Positions 13,000 to 25,180 of a DNA stretch of 64,000 nucleotides are shown here, piece by piece (the first letter of the stretch is position 1; the number at the start of each line of letters is the position of its first letter). The position numbers and the translations under genes were made by a program. Source of the stretch: Icerya purchasi (lineage: Eukaryota > Arthropoda > Insecta > Hemiptera > Monophlebidae); the NCBI GenBank assembly GCA_039619475.1, contig CM077116.1, positions 16,117,443 to 16,181,442 on the forward strand, in the 5' to 3' direction. The notes beneath the pieces are model-generated. The model had not been told where the DNA came from, did no database searches, and saw nothing but the letters and a program-made list of their open reading frames with translations.

Positions 13000-14722
13000 C
13001 CGGCCAGGAAGAATATTTTGTCTTATATACATTGTAAATCCCAGACTTTCTTCTTCTTCTTGTATGATTATTATGAAATAAGTCCCTGAATAAATCTTCT
13101 GCTTTCTTAATTCCAGTCCAGTTTTTGATATCATCCAGACAAGACGTCTTTCTTCTTCCTTCCATCGCGGCATCGTACCCATTATTATTGCTGTTTTTCA
13201 TCTCTCACGAAGTGTTCAAAAGTCTTCCATTTTTTTTACCATTGCCAGTAATACACGATGATTAGTTAGTTCTAGCACTCTTTCATTTTTCATCTTCTTT
13301 GTCCGCGGTATTTTCCACACTCTTCTCGGTAACGCGCCACATTTCGAACGATAAGATACACGCCTCTTCATATTTTCCCTTAGCGTCTTCGTCTGTCTAT
13401 CGCGATACCCCTTCTTTTTGATTTCCAGACTTAATTAAGGATGTTTTTAAATTTCGTAAACATATCCCCAGGGCCATTTTAATACCTATCAGGATCATCA
13501 TTTTTTGTTATTCAGCTGTCTAGGTATTTATATTTTTCTACTCTTTCGATGTCTCTGCCATATAACGAATTAAGCTTTTGTCTTGAGGCTGTCATGAATT
13601 TTGTTTTCTTTTTTTTCTTTTTGGTATTTATACCGATTACTTTTTTTCCATTTTCGAAGGCAACTACATCTCTAGTAGTCCCTGTAAGTCTGCTACATTT
13701 TACGCTAGCAACGCGGTATGGCAAAGTGAATCACTGAAATTCGTTCACTCGCAATTTTTATTTTTTCATCGCTTTCAAAAACTGCCTCCGAATGTAAATT
13801 AAGTAGCAGTGGTGACAGTATCCTTGTGTCTGACCACTTGTCGTCGTCGTCATCTTTGCGCAGTTAGTTTCTCACTTATCAGTATCTTTGCATGTCGGTT
13901 TTCGTAAAGAGTTTGCATAATTTTAACATCAATTTGATGCCTGTACTTTTTTAATGTGTTTTTCTTTAATTCCATATTTGTCATATTTTGCCGAATGTTT
14001 CGTTGTAATCTATAAAACAAATGCAGACACTGATTTTTCGAACTCCAGTTATTTCTGGATTAATGTTTTCAAACAAAATAATGCTTCTCTTGTATCCATT
14101 ACGGAAACCAAACTGGTTGTTCCCTTCAGATATTGCAATTACAATTACTCGTAAAAATACTTTTAGAACGTGACTCATAAGACTTATTCATCTATATTCA
14201 TCGCAGTTTTATGCATTTGTCGCTTTTGGTAAGGCAATGAAACTTGGCTTTAGTCAGTCTTCCGGTCGTACAACTTTTTAATACTGTTTCGATATCTGTA
14301 TAAAATTTTTTCAGTTCGTCCTTTGATAGCTGCATGAATTTGTATTATATTGATGTCCACTGGTAGCGCTTCTAACAATAGTACTCGATCAGTGTAAGGA
14401 ACAAAAGCGATAACGCTGTTACACCATGTTTTACCAATCATTATTGCGATCCTTGTGTGATTTTTCCCATTTTAATTACCTGAAAAATATACAGTCGCAT
14501 TCTTTATTATGATCGTTCCAGTTCCAGACGCCATCTTACCTTACTGGGGCCAAGTATATTCAATTTTAGTCCACGCATCTCCAAAATCACGTTTGCTAAT
14601 TGTTCCGAGTCATTGCTAGTAACCGCATTTGCAGGACTTCCTTTAATTCCGAGACTTCTACACGTCCCTGCTGCAGAAGAGCGCCGGAAGCTCGAGGCCA
14701 GTGGTACAGTTTTGTCCCGCAT
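13000..14722 (-). pseudogene. Decayed LINE with endonuclease and reverse transcriptase
   Basis: Minus-strand relic of one LINE ORF2 with its domains in the correct order. The APE-type endonuclease start reads LANVILEMRGLKLNILG (about 14540-14610). Further endonuclease sequence reads FVPYTDRVLLLEALPVDINI (about 14350-14410). The RT palm reads EGNNQFGFRNGYK, then VCICFIDYNETFGKI (13981-14130). After missing sequence comes KTKFMTASRQKLN with ERVEKYKYLDS (13512-13610). The C-terminal tail reads GRRKTSCLDDIKNWTGIKKA (about 13090-13155). The FADD catalytic block is not visible, and the frames shift several times. The tail motif is typical of the RTE/CRE-like 'endonuclease-reverse transcriptase' proteins common in insect genomes. 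It is inactive. Confidence 0.8.
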
Positions 14723-15629
14723 GGTGATTACTTTCTTGAAAATTATACTAAAGTAGTTTTCCGTTGCTTTCTTCAGCGCAGTTATCTATCCGCTTCTGCT
14801 ATAAGTGCATCACGCCTGTTTTCAGTAATGCTCATCCTGCTTCCAATGATCATAGGATTTTTCATAATCCAGCGGCATCCAGTCACCTGTAGGAGGATTT
14901 TCTGTTAGGGTTTACTCCATTAGTCTTTTGGTAAACACCGTAAAATCACAAGGCAGCGGTTTGCCATTGGGATAACGGGTGAGTCAGGCGGTCTTAGCCC
15001 GCCAACGATTAAACATTCGCAAAATCGTAGAGTTTTATAGACGGTTCCCAATCTGTTCCTCCACTTCCTCCCGATTTTTGTCACCACTGGAATCACCTGT
15101 CTAAGGTTTTCTATCAGTGGTCGCTATTACGTTCGGGACTGCTTATTTGATTAACGTCTTATTCACAGCTAACCTACATATCTATAGGCCACTCCACTAC
15201 AAGCCATGGACGCGCCCCGTCTAGCTCCTTAGAAGCACAAGTACAAAGTACATGTACCCCCAAGGAAGTTAGTCCCTGAATTGCGCCCAATAGCAACGAT
15301 AATTCCATAAAAGACATGGTACAAGCCGTCATTGCGGAATAATAATTTCCGACCAGGATGAAATCGGAAAAGGATTTATAAAAAAAAATGTAAAAGGACA
15401 CGGGCCAGGTTGTAATCAAAATGAGGAATTACCGAAAATGAAGTAAGAAAATAGAAGAGGTCTTTGGACGAAAAACCAAAAAAAAATCGAGTGTGAGAAA
15501 GAAGTTCGCAGCAACGAAAATCAGAAAGTCGGTAGAAAAGAAGAGAAATCAAAATAAATCTCAGTGCGCGTAATTTAACGATAAATATATATTTATGTGA
15601 AGCAAGCAAAAGTTGATCAGAAAAAAATA
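14723..15629. other. No gene recognised
   Basis: Moderately balanced base composition with only short frames. The long minus-strand frame at 15376-15981 (201 codons) is antisense to the LINE relic that follows and has no domain of its own. Confidence 0.4.
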
Positions 15630-15965
15630 GACAGTCTGGATGGAGAAGAGTGTTTCGTGTTCCTGGGATGGCGAAACGAACCGATGAATCCATTCTGAAT
15701 GAGATTGGTGCAACCGAACGGTTAAGCAATATGTACGAACGTCGGATAATACAATATTTTGGCCATATCATGAGGAACGAAAATGATAATCTAGAGAAAC
15801 TAGTAATTCTGGGAAAAACAGATGGCAAACGACTCCGTGCAAAACGTCTCCAATGAGATGAACAGACCAGATACGAAATTTGTGTAAAGAACCGATTCAC
15901 GGAATTATAACAGAAAACCGTATAGGCTGGATAAAATTCAACATGGTTCGCGATGAGTCCAAATG
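15630..15965 (+). pseudogene. LINE C-terminal fragment
   Basis: The + strand reads RTDESILNEIGATERLS, then RRIIQYFGHIMRNENDNLEK, then LVILGKTDGKRLRAKR (15668-15853), a stop, and in a shifted frame EPIHGIITENRIGW and MVRDES. This is the RRRLQYFGHVMR...GKxxGKRxRGR tail found downstream of RT in insect LINEs. The expected arginine-rich RGRP segment is degraded. Upstream RT sequence is absent, so the copy is strongly 5'-truncated. A minus-strand frame across the same bases is only its shadow. Confidence 0.8.
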
Positions 15966-17929
15966 AAACCGAAATATGCATGTTTCGTAGAGGTGGTTTA
16001 CTTTTAAATCAGATTGTATGGTTTGCGTAAATATCAAACGAACCCTCATTTTGAGTAGGGAAAATTTTAAAAAACGAGGAAAACGTTTACTATCAAAGCA
16101 CTTTCTTAGTAGCGGAACTTGTGAAAGTTTACTACTCATCGAAATACAGAGAGATCTCTACAGTTTAACCCACTCTCTATTTAAACACAGTTACTTTTAT
16201 TAGTGTGTAACGTGTTTTCATTTATAGGGGTATGTTTTACTTGTTTAATTTTTTTCCCTTTAAAACACACATTGTACGTTATTTCGCGAAAATTTCATAG
16301 TCGTTAATAATGCAAAAAATGTTCATCAATCACTTTTCAAATTCAAAAACACTTTTAACGTTACATAACGGCGTGGTCTAACGCTGGCTCACATTTTCTA
16401 TTTAGGCCTTTTCGATGTTGACAAAATGGTGTTAGAGGCTGAAACGTGTAGTAGAAGAGCGTTTAAATTTTTTTTTTTTTAAATTGCTCTTTCATTGTCT
16501 TGTGAATAGGAGTGCAAAAAAATATAAATAAATAAAAAAAAAAGATGTGAACAGACTGAAGAAAAATCAAAATGAAAAGAAACAAAAAAGCATCGGGGCA
16601 GCTTAAAACTTAAACTTTGCCTAGAAATGTGCAAAAATAATCTCTCAAGCGACGTTGTAAATTCATTTTTTATCGGCCAAACGTGAGCGGTGGGAAATAT
16701 TTAAAAATTTTACGAAAACAATTTTTGACAAAAGAAAAAAAATGCCGCAAGGCGTTGTAATTTTTTTCAAAATTATCGACAACTACATTAAAAAACCCGC
16801 GCGGTTATCGATAAAATGAAGATTTATTGAAAAGCATTAGCGGAAATTTTGGTGTTACGAAGCTTTTTTTCGACAGCTGTAGAGCGCCAAAAAATCAACT
16901 CTGACAAAGTCTAGCGGCAAAAGTACGTGATTTTCGGGAAAGTACTGTTTTTTTTAAAATCTGGGAACCGTAAAAAATTCGCACCTTTTTCAAACGGTAG
17001 CCGGCTGTATATCATCCTATCGAACTTCGAGCCACATTTCAGCCTTTTCAAAACTTATACTTTTAGACTTTTCGACTATTTCGCTAAACTGAGGACGAAA
17101 TCTCGAAATATCAAGTATTGTTTTAATACTTGCTTTTTTTTAAAATCTTTTTCGGTTACGTTTGTTTAAAGGTTTTATTATTTCCTCGTTAGTGTCACTC
17201 AAACGTTTCTGTTTTTATTATTCGTATGGCCGATTTTTATTAGTTCGCGTGACTAAAACGACATGCTGATGTTTGTCCATTTGCTACAGCTATGCACAGC
17301 CTATCGCGCGCTGGTTCAAAGACCAGTGAACTATTGCTACTAGCGTAATTCTCCAACCAAGGCCATTCCGCGTTTTAAACGGAAATTAAATCGCACAAAT
17401 CGTTGAACGAATTTCAGTTTAGAAATGAAAAATTATTTTCGGTAATTTTTAAAATATATTTTTTCGCAAATAGTTTTTCTTAAGATATGTTTTTTTCTTT
17501 TGCAAGGAACTTTCATAGAACTGCAAGGTAAATCCCGTCTGCGGAAACATATTTAGAAGAAAAAAAATATATAAAAAGAAAAAACAAAATCAACAAAAGT
17601 ATAGTTACGTAAAAGTCAGTATTTCCGTAATTTTAAATTATTTAACATTAAGATGTGCCCCCAATGGAGAAGTATCGCTAGCATTTCTCTCAGTATTCGA
17701 TTCTTTGATTTTGTTATTCCTACCTTTGGCTTTTAAATACACGACTTTTTGTCGCTGCTCTTGTACTTCTAACTTTCGTCGGCAGTTGTACGGGCTTTAA
17801 TTTGTATTCTTCCAAAATTTCCGAATAGCAGACTTCCAGAAAGTTCACATCCCTCTTCCACCGATCGAATTTCAGTGTTCTTTAGGCTACACTCGTAATT
17901 TTTCGATATTAATACTTTTTTCACGAATA
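15966..17929. other. AT-rich spacer, no gene recognised
   Basis: Rich in A and T runs with short chance frames. Nothing could be aligned by eye to the element families in this window. Confidence 0.4.
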
Positions 17930-18192
17930 GTATTTATTACGCACCGAGCTCTTTGCAACTGTCCGTGCCGAGATACCATGAACTCTTTACATTAGACGAT
18001 TCATCCTAACGACGAAGTCGCCTGCGTTCCTGACCATATCTTATTTGAATGTCCATCCCCCGTGAGTGAACGTACTTCTTTGTACTCCGATCTGTTATCA
18101 CTTAAGCTCCCTAATCCTTATTGCGTTTCGTATATCTTATCGTTTCCATCGATCGCATGCCTCCCCTCCAAAAAAAAAAAAAAAAAAAAAAA
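17930..18192 (+). mobile_element. LINE C-terminus with A23 tail
   Basis: An open + frame reads DEVACVPDHILFECP, then VSERTSLYSDLLSLKLP, then YCVSYILSFPSIACLP, running directly into an uninterrupted 23-base A run at 18170-18192. The DHILFECP...ER block is the C-terminal zinc-knuckle/helix of RNase-H-type LINEs. It is the same family as the minus-strand relic at 40540-41100. The strong 5' truncation and the poly-A tail are typical of target-primed reverse transcription. Confidence 0.7.
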
Positions 18193-18769
18193 TGAAATTA
18201 TTGCTCGGAAGAATATTTTTAGAACTTTAAAGAAGGATCCTGCTTTAGAAGATCTAAAAAAGCTCTTTTTTGAGGACTTTTTTTGAAAGAAAAAAAAAAA
18301 ACTTGGCCCAGCGAACTTACGCGTATATTTGTTTACGTATCTGAAGTGGGTAAATTATTTTTATTAAGCAGATATAATAATAAACTGCAGAGCAATAAGT
18401 CTTTTCCTAGAACGCCTTGTTACTGTAATTCGCAATTAGCGAGAAAGATGCAATTCGTAAGTCTTGTCAGAAACATAAAAACCAAATAAATTTCCAATTA
18501 GCATACATTTTTCTCCTGGGTCAACTAAAAAAAAAACGTAAAAATAATTGTGAAATTATGACTTTTTCAGGCTTGAAAAGAAAAAAGTGTTTTTTCAACA
18601 ACAAAAAAATTACTTTATGTTGTGTAAAAGATCTATAAAAATGCTTTTTTAACAATTTTGTTAGTTCACATAGAAACGAATTCAGTTCGTTTAGTTTTTT
18701 CGCTATCGCGCCTGCAAGTTCAGAAAAATCGAAAAAATGAAAACTCGAGAAAACGCGTCTTAACGTTTT

Positions 18770-19430
18770 CAATAAGAGACTTGCGCTAATGATCGGTCCT
18801 GGTCTATATAGTAGTCCTTTCGCTTCCTCAAATAACTCATTCTGATGCATTTACAAGCCATACGAGCCCTATTGGTGCTAAGTGATTGGCGCCTGTTGTT
18901 CACCCTTTCAATCCGTTTCGCGCAGGCGATATCAGCAAAAACATTTTCCATTGCTGGCCAATATTCAAATGCAGCAACTGTATAGTCCTTCGTTCAACAT
19001 GCCTGCAGCCGACTATCTCAACAACTTTTTTTAGTCAGGATGCAAGTGCTTCGGACCGATGCGCCAGACCATTGAGTTGAACGACTCGTTTGAATTTTGC
19101 GTGTGACCGCCTAAACATATCTCGTTAAAAGATCGTTAGTTGGTAGTTCTTCATAAATCGGGCGAACGTGCTTCTCAATTTTTTCGTCAGTCAATCGAGC
19201 AGAATGCTCAAAAGATCGTAGTTGCGCCATTCACACCAACTATCGACACCTGTTGGACAATTTTCGTGTTGAGGGGATTTGTCCGTGGAATGATCTAGCG
19301 TTGCTACCACAGCTTTTTTCATTTCTTGGACAGAATCAATATTTCTTCCAATTGCCAAACCATAATAAAACTTTTTTACAATACCGTTAACCGCTTCTTG
19401 TTGATAGAAGGGCGGCAAGAGCACCTGAGG
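18770..19430 (-). pseudogene. Mutator-type transposase remnant
   Basis: Minus-strand relic of the arthropod Mutator-like transposase domain. It reads VKKFYYGLAIGRNIDSVQEM, then KKAVVATLDHSTDKSPQHEN, then CPTGVDSWCEW (19240-19390). After stops and a frame change comes CLGGHTQNSNESFNSMVWRI, followed by GPKHLHPD (about 19040-19125). The block with paired Cys/His (HENCP...WC) and the NSNESFN motif is what I recognise from this family, where the usual reading is PQHxxCPxGxDSWCKW and CLxGxTQNxNESFN. The upstream DDE region is not seen. Stops make it inactive. The nested minus-strand frame 18521-18850 may be the decayed C-terminus but cannot be assigned. Confidence 0.75.
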
Positions 19431-19659
19431 CTGGCACAGCAGAAGCTCAAAGTAAAAACACGTGCACAGATTACTGTTATTAACGGAGTAGAAGAGACAA
19501 GGTCAGAAAGAGCGCCCGAGTCTGCCTAAATGTGCGTACCCCTGCTCGATGCTCCTTTTCGTTCAGCTTTATATCATCTCCAAAAGTACTTCAAACTGAC
19601 ATCTGTGACTTTGTGAATATATTCTTGGGTAGTTTATATATCGATTTAAGAAATTTTAA

Positions 19660-20350
19660 AAAAAGTCAATTTTTTTGATCTTCAAAAGTGATCTTCCCTT
19701 AAATAGTAGTATGGATTTTAGCCTACATCATCGATCGTTTTATGTTCGTTACAATACTTTCCGCATGCGCTTTCCAAGTTACGCTGTTATATCTATCATT
19801 ACCCCCCGGAGATACTCAAAAGTTTCCACATTTTCCAACACTTTAAATTCACTATTACAAAATACGTTATTTATCACACGCAGCTTGGACATTTTACAGA
19901 AATTTGAGCTTTGCATTATCTCGATGGATCCCTATATGCATAGATTTACTGCCACTAAAATTTGTCGCAAAACCTTTACCATGCGCTTAACGCACGACCA
20001 AATTTTCGGTTTTTTTTAAAAAATGTTTTCAGTTACTACGGGGAAAACGTCCTCAAAAGTACGCAAATCTTTGAGTACTTTATCAAGCAATAGTAACGGT
20101 GCCAGAATCTTACCCTGAAACCATTTTTCCCCACTGAAAGTTTCGTTACTCTTATTTTTCTACTTAACAGATAGCTTTTGAACCGTCCTCCGTTTTGTTC
20201 GTTAACGATACCGATATTTCTTTATCTCTCTAATAAGTTGACCGTACTTCGCCGTATCAAATGCTTCGAGTGAGTGAAGGGATCACCAAAAACTGATTTT
20301 CTATCGCCCTAACAGATCCAACGAGTGGTCGCTAAAATTTCATAGAGAGA
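19660..20350 (-). pseudogene. Decayed LINE reverse transcriptase
   Basis: The minus strand carries RT landmarks in order. EAFDTAKYGQLIREIKKY (about 20215-20270) corresponds to the KAFDxVdh...LL palm motif. A degraded GKILAPLLLLDKVLKDL (about 20080-20130) corresponds to GxPQGSxLGPLLF. VETFEYLRGVMIDIT (about 19780-19825) corresponds to the KYLGVxID block after the catalytic FADD. The catalytic aspartates are not recognisable and stops occur throughout. The element family is Jockey-like at best. Confidence 0.65.
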
Positions 20351-20699
20351 ATACTTGATGATGAAACTCGTATCTGAAAAGCAGAAAACATACACCAAAT
20401 ATACAAAAACATCACGTCGTCCTCCTACATACAACAGGATTATTTCAAACTCACGTTGCAAACATCATCAGTACCTTGAACATCAACCACTCTGAACAAA
20501 TTGATCATCGTATAACATCATCGATACAACCAAGAAACACAACGAACATAAAAACCAACAAATCACTGGCATCACACAACAAAAATAAACAAGGAGCCTG
20601 TACGAGAGGACCTAATTCGACTCGTAAGAAAAATTTGAATACGGATGCATCAAAAACGGTCGAAAGTGATGACTGTTCCGTTACACATCGAGATATCAT

Positions 20700-21352
20700 C
20701 GCGTAAGATACGTTTTACATGTCGCATTCTCGATGCTACCAGCAGAATTAACAGCAATAAATCCGGCTATCAGTTTAGCTCAAAATCTATGCTCACAGAA
20801 AATAGTCATCTTTACTGACGCACTTTGAGCCCGTTTAATCATTAATCACGACCATACAAAAGCGAACCATCCGATAGTCCAGGATATTCGTCTGCCAGCG
20901 AACTAACATCTGCAAGAAATCATTGTAGGCTGGATCCCACCACATTCTAACATAGAGGAGGAAAACGAAGAATCAGACATCGACGCGAAAGAAGCGACGA
21001 AGATATGTCCAGTACCGAAAATTTCAATCCCAATACAAGACCAAAAACGCAATATTAAAAATTGATTTCACGATATATGGTCCTACACTGCAAGCTCGTT
21101 CCCACTACCAGCGATGAGATTGTAATAACTAGGCTCAGAAGTGGACACACTGCTTAAACTCATCATCACATACCTGAAAAGGAAAACCACAACCGATATG
21201 CTACCACTGCGGGCAGGAGCCTTTAACCATTGAACACATACTAACAAAGATACTGAAAATACTACTTCATCCCAACATTTCAATACGTAAAGCACTTTAA
21301 CCCAGAGGAACTAAAAAAGACAATTCAATTTCTGAAAACAACAAATATATTT

Positions 21353-21408
<56 letters not shown>
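20700..21408 (+). mobile_element. LINE 3' end with (TA)n tail
   Basis: The + strand holds an RNase H remnant: MLPAELTAINPAISLAQN, then KIVIFTDAL (about 20730-20822), then IVGWIPPHSNIEEENEESDI (about 20922-20982) with AKEAT. The C-terminal knuckle follows in shifted frames: VITRLRSGHT (about 21122), then a degraded TIEHILTK and LKKTIQFLKTTNIFYI before the microsatellite. It ends in a long (TA)n tract at about 21340-21408, which I take as its 3' tail. Frame breaks make it inactive. The flank at 20400-20700 may be 5' sequence of the same element; a 76-codon frame there has no domain. Confidence 0.7.
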
Positions 21409-21410
<2 letters not shown>

Positions 21411-22089
21411 GTTCACTTAATTACAATATAGCTTCCGTGTCTCTGACCAAAAAATCTGAAGTTGATCGCCCTTCCTAAAAACTGATGTTCAATTATTGTA
21501 TTCTTCCGTAAATAGTCTCGTAGATGTTTCGCATCCATTATTTTAGTAATAACCGGTATAATTGTAACCGGTCTGTAATAAAAAGAACTGATTGATATTT
21601 ATCCTCGTCTAATAATTTTTCGTTACACTTACGATTATTTCGTAACTGGTTTAAAAATTATTCAATTGAACCGTAGTTATTATGATATTTTTGATTATGC
21701 TAATCTTTTTTTTTTTATATTTTAGATCATTTGTTATTAAACCGTTATAGTAACCGGTTTAAATCAATCTCCTTTTTTACATGATTTCTGTATTTTATAC
21801 AACTTTGTTTGTTTTCCTAACTGTCTTTTTTTTGACCTTACTGTTTCCTTCGTAGTTTTGGTATATAGTAATCCTTTCATTTATTGGAGCATTCTCTTTC
21901 TTCGCATTTTTTGTTGCAGACTTTTCGATCGTTTAGTACAAATTTTGATGAGGTTGTTACATAAACTGCTCATTAATTTAACTTGTTTCAATTAGTCGTC
22001 GCGATAGCCTCACGTTCAACATCATATGCGCGCTAGGTCAGTACATAGCAGACCCACACGGGACTGCACTGGTAGCGCGATAACAAGCG
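21409..22089. other. AT-rich spacer
   Basis: It contains several short repeats of an ACCGG(T/A)-containing phrase (taaccggtat, aaccggtct, aaccggttt) between 21550 and 21770. No gene is recognised. Confidence 0.35.
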
Positions 22090-22236
22090 GCTACTATCAG
22101 TTCCGAATGTAGTCTTGCGTGTGTACACCTGCGTTGCATATATAATAATTGCTTAGTATACAACCTATATCGGTACATCTAAAATGTACGAATAGGTTGT
22201 CCACCAACCGAATGGTTGAGGATATAATGAATGAAC
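22090..22236 (+). repeat. SINE family B, partial copy
   Basis: It aligns by eye to 59764-59932: both share atcagttccga(a/g)tgtagtc, ttgcgtg(t/c)gtaca, taaaatgtacga/aata, and a run of ATG-like triplets at the end. The tRNA-like head seen at 59641-59692 is not recognisable here. Confidence 0.55.
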
Positions 22237-22786
22237 AATTATATTTACTAATTTTTATGTTTACTAAAGCTTTATAAAAGTTATTCCTTCAAACATATTA
22301 CTTCAATTATGTTCAAAACACATTGGGTATCTGACATGGGCGCATTGATCACTCAGCTGATTACCGTTTGTTATTTTCACGTAAAAGTTGTCTATGCAGG
22401 ATTTACACGCATTCCATTTCTCATAAAATGGGTTCCCCCGCGGGGGGTTTGTTAGTTAAGACAGCCATAGTTACACATTAAATTTAAGCATTTATTTACG
22501 AAGCTATCTGAAACGTCGAAGATTTTTTTAAAAAAGACGTTGCTTACTGAAAATAGTTTTTTTTTTTTTTTTCTTCAACTGAAACCAAAAGTTCAACAAT
22601 ATCTTAACTACACGAATTAAGATCTCGCGCGCATGAACTATAATTCCATCCGGTGCCCCTTGGCCTGTATCGTCGTACGATTACCATACGGAGCAGCGTT
22701 TTCAAAACGGCCATCTGCGATTCACTACTATAGCCGGTGACGGAATAGTATTTATTATTTGTACTTTTAAATTCGCATCAATAGGT

Positions 22787-23230
22787 CCGATTTTAAAGTT
22801 GGAAACCCAAATGTTCCAAAGTAAAGAAATACACAAGGATGCGCATTTTTTTAACCTTGTTCAAAATTTTTAGCTATAAAGCTGAGCTATAAGCGGGGGC
22901 TACACGTTGCTTTTTTATGCTTTTTAAACTTTTAGTAAACTCCCAATGTTTCGTTAAGAAAATGAAATACAAGTTTGCTCGCGACAAATAGCGTTCTTTC
23001 CAACAGTATATGCCGGGGGAAAAAAATATTTTTTTTCAAAATTTTGAACTTTCGAAGCCCCGCAGGGCTAATTTTAAAGTTGGAAACCTAGATATTCCAA
23101 ACCAAAGAAATATACGTGCATGTGCATATTTTCAACCTTGTTCGAAATTTTTAGCTATATATAAGACTCGTGCCGCAAACAGGGAGCTACATATTAGATC
23201 TCGCGCTTTTTTGAACTTTTCGTAAATTGT
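22787..23230 (+). repeat. Diverged direct duplication, about 165 bp units
   Basis: Units at about 22787-22950 and 23065-23230 share attttaaagttggaaacc, tattccaaa/gttccaaa, aaagaaata, gcata/gcatt tt, aaccttgttc, aaatttttagctata, gagctaca/ggctaca and gaacttttcgtaaa/aaacttttagtaaa. The spacing is about 278 bases, so the original unit may have been longer. The 71-codon frame at 23010-23225 crosses the second unit and is not conserved in the first, so it is not a gene. Confidence 0.65.
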
Positions 23231-23335
23231 TTTTATGTAGACTTTCAGTGCCCAGGAGTTGCAAGGTAATCTCAGTTGTCCGTTTTGCATTTTCTGAAAG
23301 AACAATATTCATGCGGGAAATTTCACATTTAAAGA

Positions 23336-23650
23336 TTCTGTGTGGTGATAGCCGAGCGACCAAAACAGGGTCGAACTCCCAGATCGGGGTCACGAGTACG
23401 AGCGGCGACTGATAAAATTAATGAAACCGATTAAAAATAATCATTAGCAGTCGCATGGAAATGCCGAACATGCAAAATACGCGCGCCCATATATATGGAC
23501 AGGCACAGTTCGGATTGCATATATATGTCGATTTAAATCGTGCATTTACAATCAGTTTCAAGTGAAGCACTTGCGTGTAGAATTACAACTGGTGTGCACT
23601 ACATCTGTGCAAGAAACTCATTAAGTCGCCGAGATGATGAAGAAGAAGAT
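23336..23650 (+). repeat. tRNA-derived SINE, family C
   Basis: The head resembles a tRNA: an A-box-like TGATAGCCGAGCGACC at 23346-23361, and a degenerate B-box-like CACGAGTACGAGC at 23391-23403. The GCCGAGCG core suggests a tRNA-Leu/Ser-type ancestor. A body of about 240 bases follows, ending in GA-rich triplets (gatgatgaagaagaagat) that look like a short microsatellite tail. Only one copy lies in the window, so the family assignment is inference. Confidence 0.5.
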
Positions 23651-24955
23651 ATGTAATTGTCGTAATTTTTCCCCTCATAAAAAGACCTTAAATTAATCCG
23701 GTTTTTTTAATATTACTATTTTAAAACTAAATAATAAAAAAAAAATCCCAAAAAACGGTACTGTAAAACTTTCTAATTTTAACACTACTTTTTCCGTCGG
23801 AGTATATCAATTTATTAAAAATCTTTAAAAAAAACCGCCAATACCGGCAATGTTAATCATAACATGAAATCAGCATATACGAAATATCTGATTAAAAACG
23901 ATTTTAAAGTTTAAAAAAATTATTCGCGCGTTGCAATACGCGTTTAGTCACAAATATGTAATTTCTTCGAAATTAGAGAACTAAGCGTTGGTGAATATTT
24001 CGCGATTAATAAAATATAATAATTAATAAGTAATAACGGTCGTAATGATTGATAAATAATAGACAATAAGTCATAATAATAATAATAGCGATAATAGTAA
24101 TGGTATAAAATAGAAAAGCGAAATAATGACAAAATGATACTGAACAATTATGCAAACAATTTGACAAACAATTACTCGCATGCCGCCATATGTTGTCGAA
24201 TCCGAACCATTTCACCGGTTAGAAATTGTCACCGCATCGATCGCGTACGCTCATACCATTCGCGCACAAACACACCAAGTTCCGATCGTATCATTCGCTT
24301 TATTACGATATTCCAGAGATATTCCAATTTTTTCCGGTGAGTATAAAGTTTGAAATATCGATCGCCTGTTTGCTTTCTCTCCTTTTCTTTTATTCATATT
24401 TCAGAATGCATTCAGCTTCACCAATTAATCGATAAAGGACGCTGAACAATCAAGTCGCCAGTCAATAAAATAAAAATAAAAACAAAACCAAAAACAAAAA
24501 CCTTCTTCAGAAGCAGTAAAATCGTCTGACTGCATAAATATAACCTTTTTATTAATCATCGGCACTGCGTTTAAATAAAAGCGAAGTTTAAATTCAAAAA
24601 GTCCCTAATCACTGAAGTTTTTTTTTTTTTCTTTCTGAGCACGCGCTGAACATTTCGGAAGGATAATATTGAAGGTAATAAATGATTAAAAAGAGATGAA
24701 ATTTTATAAAATTTAACTACACGTTGAAAAAATTACGAACAGAAAAATTAACCAGAGCCGGTATGCTACTGGCAACTTCATTCATTTAGGTAAATAAATA
24801 ACGAATCAGTGTAATGCTTTCTGTTTTGTTAGGTCTTACAAAAAGTGAACAATTCGATTATTTATTTCCTATCCTTTTTTTTTTTTTTTTTTTTTTTAAT
24901 TTAAATTCGTCGAATAAACAAGCTAAAATTATTTAACTTTTTTATCTGGAATGTA
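23651..24955. other. AT-rich spacer with a T23 run
   Basis: Short frames at 24134-24435 have no domain. A poly-T run at 24875-24897 immediately precedes the SINE that starts near 24956. No gene is recognised. Confidence 0.4.
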
Positions 24956-25180
24956 GGCAGCGTGGGTGTTTGGCTACCAAATCAGAGGTCACGGGTTCGA
25001 GACTTGTTACCCAGCCTGAAATAATTGGATACCAGAGAAATCTGGGAAAGTAAAGGCCAATCCCAAGTAGAAAGGAACTGGCCCCAGTATTCTCATCAGA
25101 TTCATTAGTCTTAGTACACTATGAACCTTAACTTCACAATCCTCGACGCCCTGTTGAGGGTATGGGGCTTACTTTACTTG
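24956..25180 (+). repeat. tRNA-derived SINE family A, A box deleted
   Basis: Second copy of the SINE at 34476-34740. It keeps the anticodon-side phrase tggctacc, the B box CGGGTTCGAGAC (24993-25004), the body (cagcctgaaataattggata, ccagagaaa, gggaaagtaaaggc) and the tail (aaccttaacttcacaatcc, gacgccctg, then ttactttactt). Relative to the other copy, about 20 bases covering the pol III A box are missing between gcgtgg and tggctac, so it should not transcribe from an intact type-2 promoter. Confidence 0.8.

Noticed and set aside
15376..15981. 201-codon minus-strand open frame
   Set aside because: It lies antisense to a recognisable LINE C-terminus and has Phe/Leu/Ser-rich composition without motifs.
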